Assembly: GCA_030699345.1 (NCBI GenBank)
Contig: JAUYMX010000371.1
Span: 1 to 11,966, forward strand
Direction of reading: 5' to 3'
Source: Methylococcaceae bacterium
GTDB lineage: Bacteria > Pseudomonadota > Gammaproteobacteria > Methylococcales > Methylomonadaceae
Length of the DNA stretch: 11,966 bases
In this document: one piece after another, positions 7,783 through 11,966 of the stretch
How positions within the stretch are numbered: position 1 is the stretch's first letter
Layout of the letters: each line of letters opens with the position of its first letter
Position numbers and translations under genes: made by a program
Notes under the pieces: generated by a model
What the model was told of the DNA's origin: nothing
Databases searched by the model: none
The model's input: only the letters and a program-made list of their open reading frames with translations

Positions 7783-8219
7783 TGTAGGTGCGGATTAATC
7801 CGCACGAGCTAATTCGTTTCACATAATGCGGATAAGGCATCAACATCAATCATACTCGTCACTGATCACGGCAACAAAATGTCACAAACCCTGTAGGTGC
7901 GAATTCATTCGCACGAAACACCAGTTTCCATCATGCGGATACCCTCTGGGGCACAAGTAAATCCGCACCTACAACATTCATCACGCCAGTCATTGATCGA
8001 GGCAACAAAATGCCACAGCCAGTGTAGGTGCGAATTCATTCGCACGAAACACCATTTTCCATCATGCGGATACCCCCTGGGGCACAAGTAAATCCGCACC
8101 TAAACCATCATCATGCCGGTCATCAGCCGCGGCAAGCAGATGTCACAACCCCCTGTAGGTGCGAATTCATTCGCACGAGCCAAGCCATTTCGCATCATGC
8201 GGATAAATCCGCACCTACA
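7783..8219. repeat. BIME array: REP pairs in a 131-bp tandem period
   Basis: This 424-bp gap between RAYT and hsdS holds repeats only. Plus-strand REPs (TGTAGGTGCGAATTCATTCG and its CAC tail, or a GGATTAATCC variant) lie at 7783-7805, 7892-7914, 8023-8045 and 8154-8176; the last three are spaced exactly 131 bp. Minus-strand REPs lie at 7933-7973 and 8064-8104 (long form, with about 18 extra nt inside the hairpin) and 8197-8219 (short form). Each has the GTAG head, except that the copy ending at 8104 is mutated to TTAG. Short units fold as 8-bp stems with 2-nt loops. Between REP pairs sit relics of the hsdS 3' end. The 7783-7892 spacing is 109 bp because that unit lacks the second REP. Confidence 0.93.
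7849..8147 (-). pseudogene. Three relic copies of the hsdS 3' end within the REP array
   Basis: Three ungapped 38-nt segments at 8147-8110, 8017-7980 and 7886-7849 align with 8269-8232 of hsdS, which codes CDILLPRLMTGM. Translated in the matching frame they give CDICLPRLMTGM, CGILLPRSMTGV and CDILLP-stop-SVTSM. By hand count they differ from hsdS at 7, 11 and 13 positions, rising with distance from the gene. Most differences in the first two are synonymous third-position changes. They are not expressed genes. Confidence 0.78.
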
Positions 8220-9382
8220 GTATCTACGTCGATCATGCCGGTCATTAGGCGGGGTAATAAGATGTCGCAGGCTTCTTTAAGGAGTTGGTTTTGATTTCTT
8301 AGATTCTTAATAAGTACAAAGTTTTTAGCTGCCACATTTTCAAATGCCTGTGCAGTATTTAGATCGGGAAGTATGATTTCGCAGTCCTTTAGAAATTTAA
8401 AATGCCGTGCATAATGATAATTAGACAAATCAACAGCTAACAAAGAAAAATAGAACAAGTGTTGTGGCATACGTTCGTCTTTCGACAGCAAAATCTGTGT
8501 ACCATCGGCACCTCTTGCAAACGGAAAATTCACAAACTTTAAAATCCGCGTATGGTCGCCGAAAACAATTATTGGCCTCCCTATATCAATTATCGAATCT
8601 TCATCGTTGGTATAGCCAGCAATATATTCTCGGCCCTGATCAATAATGGGATATTTACCATCAGCGCAATATTCAGTGGATTTTATTTTTGTGGTAGTTT
8701 CGATTTTTGCTAAAAAATTACCAACTTTAATCGTCACCCATCCCACCGGCAACCCCGTTTCCAAATTCATTGACGCGGTTTCGTGGCCGGGGAATTTCAG
8801 GCGTACAAACCATTCTTCGTAGGTGATTTGCGCCATTTCTTCCAGCAACTTGATGCGTTTTAAGTTGTTTTCAATCAGGTCGTCGTAGGTGGACAGGATA
8901 GCGGCAATTTTTTTTTGCGTAGTTAATGGCGGAAGATTCAACTTAGTTTTTGATACAAATCCTGCATCGGCTCGTTGACGACCTGATGCGCCAACCATGC
9001 TGTTTATGGCATTTTGTTGAAACCAATCAGTTTTACTTAAATAAAAAATAAAATCTGTATCTGATACATTTTTCCTTCCTCGAAAAATAAAATATTCGGT
9101 CGAGCCAAAACCTTTCTCTCCAGCTAATTTTTTTACTTGAGCAATTTTACCGTTTTCCAAACAAGGGGTAATGCGTGCGAATAAGGTATCTCCATTACAA
9201 AATTTCGCCCCTCCTCCAGAATATTCTTTTGTTTCAAATGCGGACACATATTTAAGGTTGGCATTTAAGTTTTCCATCGGCACAAATGGGTAATGTGTAC
9301 CTTTCTTAAGGCTAATTTTCGAATTGAATTCTGCAAATTCACCAAATTCATATTCAATCCAGTTTTCTGGAAAGGTAATCAT
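8195..9382 (-). CDS. hsdS: Type I restriction-modification specificity subunit S
   Basis: 395 residues; HsdS sets the DNA target recognised by the methylase and the endonuclease. Layout: N-terminal target-recognition domain about 1-148, central conserved helix region 149-195 (LPPLTTQKKIAAILSTYDDL through YEEWFVRLKFPG), second recognition domain about 206-340 opening with LPVGWVTIKVG, and C-terminal conserved region about 350-385 ending LLPRLMTGMIDVD. Two recognition domains imply a bipartite target, which I cannot read from sequence. The ATG at 9382 overlaps the hsdM stop (ATGA), so translation is coupled. The last seven residues, VGADLSA, and the stop are encoded by a REP element (8197-8219). 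Several low-GC stretches in the first recognition domain suggest exchange of that domain (weak inference). Confidence 0.95.
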   Translation of the reverse strand: MITFPENWIEYEFGEFAEFNSKISLKKGTHYPFVPMENLNANLKYVSAFETKEYSGGGAKFCNGDTLFARITPCLENGKIAQVKKLAGEKGFGSTEYFIFRGRKNVSDTDFIFYLSKTDWFQQNAINSMVGASGRQRADAGFVSKTKLNLPPLTTQKKIAAILSTYDDLIENNLKRIKLLEEMAQITYEEWFVRLKFPGHETASMNLETGLPVGWVTIKVGNFLAKIETTTKIKSTEYCADGKYPIIDQGREYIAGYTNDEDSIIDIGRPIIVFGDHTRILKFVNFPFARGADGTQILLSKDERMPQHLFYFSLLAVDLSNYHYARHFKFLKDCEIILPDLNTAQAFENVAAKNFVLIKNLRNQNQLLKEACDILLPRLMTGMIDVDTVGADLSA

Positions 9383-11547
9383 AAAATTATTTCTTGGATT
9401 AAATCGTTCAAATTATTAGCTTCCTGATTCAATACTGCCAATTCCGCTCGAATCTCTCCCAACCGCTTCCGATAATCAAAATCCTCATCCACCTGAATGC
9501 TGTAGCCTACATAGCGCCCCGGTGTCAGGCTGTAATCGTTTTCTGCAACTTCGGCCAAATCGACGATTTTGCATAAGCCTTCGACATCGGCATAGTGGCC
9601 GTCGGGGAAGTTTTCCAGCAAATGATGCCAGTCTTTCAGGGCTTGTTTGTAATCGTGTAGCGGCTCGCCGACTTGGCTTTTGCCGTATTGGTTTTGATAG
9701 ACGGTGATGGCGGCGGTTAATTCGCGCAGCAGTTTGCCTTGTTCGTCCAGTTGTTTTTTAGCGGCGCTGTCTTTTTTATCCAGGGCTTTTTTGGCTGCAT
9801 CCAGTTGGGTTTTGTAGGCTTCCAGCAAGCCCGACAGACTGGCGACCGGGTTTTCAAAGGTGTTTACCAAGTCATGACAGGCGGCATAATCCAGGGATTC
9901 AGCCCCTTCTCCCGCCGGGAGAAGGTTAGGATGAGGGGGTTTAAATTGGCTTTGTTGCTTATTTGTACTTCCCCTCACCCAACCCAATGTTTCCTCGCTG
10001 TCCTGCCCGGAACCCTGCGGGCGCTCTTCGCGCGACCAAATCCGCTCCTGGCGGATTTGTCCCTCCGGAGAGGGCTTGTTTACGCTTAATGGCTGCGCCA
10101 GTTCAGCCTGTGCGGCGCTAAAGTCCAATGCACTATTATTGGCGATGCTGTCAGCACACTGTTGCCGCAACCCATTAACCGCCTCGGCCAGATTAGCGGC
10201 TTGCTCGATGGCTTGGGCTTGCAATTGCTCGTTAGCCTTGTCGATAGCCAGCAAGTCGCCGCGATAGGCGTTCATGATGGCGCTGAAAGTCAGCAACTGG
10301 CCGGGCGAGTAGTCGTTAATGGTGGTGGTGACTTTGCGAAAGGTGTTGCGCGCGTCGATCATCAAAATTTTGTCGCGGTTTTGTTCGCGTTTGCCGCGAT
10401 CCAGAAACCAGACATGACAAGGCAGCGAGCGGGTGTAGAAAAAGTTATTGCCCACCGACACAATACAATCCACCGCGCCGGTTGCTATCAATTTTTGGCG
10501 AATGGCTTTTTCGGTGTTGCCCGCATCGGTGGCGGAGCTGGCCATAACAAAACCCGCGCGGCCAGTGGCGTTAAGGTAATGGTAAAAATACTGTATCCAC
10601 AGATAGTTGCCGTTGTCGGCTTTGGGGATGCCGACGTCTTTAAACAGCCGCGGGTCGGTTTTGACGTAATCCTTGTCTTTATCGACTTTGTTGACGTTAA
10701 ACGGCGGATTGGCCATCACGAAGTCGCACTTGCCGACCAAGTCGTGCGGATCGGTGTAAAAGCTGTTGCTTTCGATGACTTTGCCTTCGATGCCGTGGAT
10801 GGCCAGGTTCATCTTCGCCAGTTTGGTATTGTTGGACTTTAATTCGGTGCCGTAGCATTTGATGGCTTCGTTAACGCTTTTGCCGCCGTGCTCTTCGATA
10901 AAGTGGCCGGTTTGCACAAACATGCCGCCGGAACCGCAAGCCGGATCGTGAATAATGCCGTGGTCCGGTTGAATCAAATTAACGATCAACTGCACCAAGG
11001 ATGGCGGGGTGAAGAACTCGCCACCTTCTTGTGCGCCCGCGCCGCTCATGGAAAACTTCATCAAAAAGTATTCGTAAATGCGGCCAAAGACATCGCCGGT
11101 CAGGTTTTTGACGGCATCTTTATTGAATACCCGAATCAATTCACGCAACAAATCAGGGTCCATTTCCTGATAATTCTTCGGCAGGATACCGGCCAGATCG
11201 GTGTATTCCTCTTCAATCAAGCGCATGGCGGTATTTAAGGCTTCGCAAATGCCCACGCCTTCGGGCAGATTGGCCAGATAGTCGTATTGAGAAAGTTCAG
11301 GAACCAGCATGGCGCCTGCAGCTAAAAAGTGTTCTTTTGTAAGCTTTACTTTACCGCGAGGAGTTACCGGCAAAGAAGCCTCTATCGTAATCTTGGCTTG
11401 CTCGTAACGGTTTTGCGCATAGCGCAGCAATATCAGCCCCAAAACGGGGTCTTTATATTCCGCCGCAGTCAGTTTGGAATTGGCCCGCAAATTATCGGCG
11501 CTGGCCCAGAGTTCGGTTTCGAGTTGTTTGATTTGTTGCTGGTTCAT
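9379..11547 (-). CDS. hsdM: Type I restriction-modification methyltransferase subunit M
   Basis: 722 residues, longer than most HsdM proteins (about 500-650). It is an adenine-N6 DNA methyltransferase: helical N-terminal domain (about 1-150), SAM-binding motif I DPACGSGG at 201-208, catalytic motif IV NPPF at 280-283, then a long helical C-terminal arm that contacts HsdS. It opens the operon, and its TGA overlaps the hsdS start. Residues about 491-550 (KPSPEGQ to AGEGAES) do not look like methylase sequence. They are a translated, in-frame insertion of dispersed repeats, placed in the variable linker after the catalytic core and likely tolerated. ATG 11547 fits the usual N-terminus but has no clear Shine-Dalgarno, and the tRNA terminator ends only 16 nt upstream. 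Confidence 0.95.
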   Translation of the reverse strand: MNQQQIKQLETELWASADNLRANSKLTAAEYKDPVLGLILLRYAQNRYEQAKITIEASLPVTPRGKVKLTKEHFLAAGAMLVPELSQYDYLANLPEGVGICEALNTAMRLIEEEYTDLAGILPKNYQEMDPDLLRELIRVFNKDAVKNLTGDVFGRIYEYFLMKFSMSGAGAQEGGEFFTPPSLVQLIVNLIQPDHGIIHDPACGSGGMFVQTGHFIEEHGGKSVNEAIKCYGTELKSNNTKLAKMNLAIHGIEGKVIESNSFYTDPHDLVGKCDFVMANPPFNVNKVDKDKDYVKTDPRLFKDVGIPKADNGNYLWIQYFYHYLNATGRAGFVMASSATDAGNTEKAIRQKLIATGAVDCIVSVGNNFFYTRSLPCHVWFLDRGKREQNRDKILMIDARNTFRKVTTTINDYSPGQLLTFSAIMNAYRGDLLAIDKANEQLQAQAIEQAANLAEAVNGLRQQCADSIANNSALDFSAAQAELAQPLSVNKPSPEGQIRQERIWSREERPQGSGQDSEETLGWVRGSTNKQQSQFKPPHPNLLPAGEGAESLDYAACHDLVNTFENPVASLSGLLEAYKTQLDAAKKALDKKDSAAKKQLDEQGKLLRELTAAITVYQNQYGKSQVGEPLHDYKQALKDWHHLLENFPDGHYADVEGLCKIVDLAEVAENDYSLTPGRYVGYSIQVDEDFDYRKRLGEIRAELAVLNQEANNLNDLIQEIIL
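9898..10077. repeat. Hairpin-rich repeat insertion inside hsdM, in frame
   Basis: About 180 bp (60 codons) with several palindromes: CCTTCTCCC-gcc-GGGAGAAGG (9905-9925, 9-bp stem), CAAATCCGC-tcctg-GCGGATTTG (10037-10059, 9-bp stem), and CCCTC-CGGA-GAGGG (10061-10074). An inverted pair CCTCATCCTAACC-like (about 9924-9938 on the minus strand) and CCCTCACCCAACCC (9972-9985) also occurs. Translation gives PHPNLLPAGEGA, a peptide I recognise as a common product of dispersed intergenic repeats. The boundaries are estimated from where methylase-like sequence stops and resumes; no target duplication is obvious. Confidence 0.72.
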
Positions 11548-11563
11548 CGCTAAATAACGGGCA

Positions 11564-11610
11564 TAAAAAAAGCCGGAAAACCTGATTTTATTGGTTTTCC
11601 GGCTTTTTTT
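11564..11610 (-). terminator. Intrinsic terminator after tRNA-Ser
   Basis: A perfect 12-bp stem (AGCCGGAAAACC at 11571-11582 with 11593-11604) around a 10-nt loop. Read on the minus strand it is followed by seven Ts (11570-11564) and preceded by an A-run, so it could work in both directions. It lies 12 nt past the tRNA 3' end and 16 nt before the hsdM start. Confidence 0.9.
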
Positions 11611-11622
11611 TAATTGTTTGTT

Positions 11623-11710
11623 TGGCGGAGAGAAAGGGATTCGAACCCTTGATACGTTGCCGTATACACACTTTCCAGGCGTGCGCCTTCAGCCGCTCGG
11701 CCACCTCTCC
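11623..11710 (-). tRNA. tRNA-Ser (anticodon GGA)
   Basis: 88 nt with the CCA end encoded (11625-11623). The acceptor stem GGAGAGG pairs with TCTCTCC (one G-U). The anticodon loop CTGGAAA carries GGA at 11676-11674, reading UCC and UCU. The long class II variable arm ATACG-GCAA-CGTAT, a 5-bp stem with a GNRA tetraloop, identifies serine. The T arm contains AAGGGTTCGAATCCCTT. All parts are intact. Its 3' end faces the hsd operon. Confidence 0.97.
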
Positions 11711-11714
11711 ACAT

Positions 11715-11736
11715 GCCTCTCAATGGCTTGAGAGGC
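11715..11736 (-). other. Hairpin in the 5' leader of tRNA-Ser
   Basis: GCCTCTCAA and TTGAGAGGC (11715-11723, 11728-11736) form a perfect 9-bp stem with a TGGC loop on the plus strand. It starts where transcription is predicted to begin and ends 4 nt before the mature tRNA 5' end. There is no T-tract, so it is not a terminator for the upstream gene. It may shape RNase P processing or protect the leader. Confidence 0.6.
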
Positions 11737-11741
11737 CGTGT

Positions 11742-11770
11742 AGAATAATCGATTTCAGCGTTGGTTGCAA
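11742..11770 (-). promoter_or_regulatory. Sigma-70 promoter of tRNA-Ser
   Basis: On the minus strand TTGCAA (11770-11765) and TATTCT (11747-11742) are separated by an ideal 17 bp. They are followed by a GC-rich discriminator (ACACGGCC) as often seen at stable-RNA promoters under stringent control. Start predicted near 11736. Confidence 0.72.
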
Positions 11771-11782
11771 ACCGGCGGCCTA

Positions 11783-11966
11783 TCACGCGGCCGGTAACGG
11801 TAGGCGTTCCATTAGGTAACATAGGCAATCTTGGCGGATTATGCGTTCCTCCAAGGTCAGCATTGCCGGGATTACATTGCAGCGTGTCAGCAGTTGGCCG
11901 TTGCGTACTTCAAAAAAGCGTTCAGCGACACAGTCACCAGCTTCGTCAAGCACTTGTAGCGGCACA
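11783..11966 (-). CDS. C-terminal part of an unrecognised protein (5' end outside window)
   Basis: An open frame enters from the window edge and ends at TGA 11785-11783, giving about 61 residues (VPLQVLDEAGDCVAERFFEV through MERLPLPAA). The composition looks coding: a balanced mix with alternating strand-like segments, then a helix-like end rich in L, E and R with two cysteines (DCLCYL). I do not recognise the family. It is on the same strand as tRNA-Ser, whose promoter begins within 15 bp of this stop. It could be a complete small ORF from GTG 11965 but is more likely the tail of a longer gene. Confidence 0.55.
   Translation of the reverse strand, partial: VPLQVLDEAGDCVAERFFEVRNGQLLTRCNVIPAMLTLEERIIRQDCLCYLMERLPLPAA

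Noticed and set aside
7783..8219. CRISPR array
   Set aside because: Repeats are palindromic, alternate in orientation, and the sequence between them is itself repeated (REP and hsdS relics), not unique spacers; no cas genes.
7897..8294. Small open frames on both strands reading like RIHSHETP or GAQVNPHL
   Set aside because: They are translations of the REP array; the peptides repeat with the 131-bp unit and have no protein-like character.
9903..9938. Terminator-like hairpins inside hsdM
   Set aside because: No T-tract on either strand and the reading frame is preserved; treated as part of the inserted repeat.
10162..10842. 226-codon open frame on the plus strand
   Set aside because: It lies wholly antisense to the conserved hsdM methylase core, including motifs I and IV; a mirror of its codon bias.

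Overview
The window looks like a chromosomal stretch of a gammaproteobacterium of moderate GC. A methanotroph-like member of the Methylococcales is my best guess, from the style of the PstS, CHAD, ParA and hsd proteins and the GTAG-headed REP repeats; this is an inference, not a marker-gene assignment. Most of the window is gene-dense; the only stretch over 300 bases without a gene (7771-8194) is a REP repeat array.

Left part (1-3404): a phosphate-regulon cluster. A partial pstS (periplasmic phosphate-binding protein) points left. Diverging from it is a two-gene unit: a CYTH-like/CHAD protein (polyphosphate-binding family), broken by an in-frame TAA, and a ParA-type ATPase that overlaps its end by 4 bases (ATGA). 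Both directions carry PhoB-box-like sequences with a -10 hexamer 10 bp downstream. The arrangement suggests phosphate-starvation control of phosphate uptake together with a possible polyphosphate-granule handling or partition system.

Middle (3405-3968): a small exported DUF4124-type protein, convergent with the restriction locus.

Right part (3999-11547): a complete type I restriction-modification operon on the minus strand in the order hsdM - hsdS - RAYT - hsdR. A REP-associated tyrosine transposase (RAYT) with its REP/BIME repeats sits between hsdS and hsdR. Between RAYT and hsdS is an array with a 131-bp period. Each unit carries a REP pair plus a 38-nt relic of the conserved hsdS 3' end. 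The differences between relics are mostly synonymous third-position changes, as if they were tails of successive hsdS genes. The C-terminal residues of HsdS and the stop codon of RAYT lie inside REP sequence. hsdM carries an in-frame insertion of about 60 codons made of hairpin-rich dispersed repeats.

Right end (11564-11966): tRNA-Ser(GGA), with promoter, leader hairpin and a strong terminator that ends only 16 bases before the hsdM start, then the C-terminal part of an unrecognised protein cut by the window edge.
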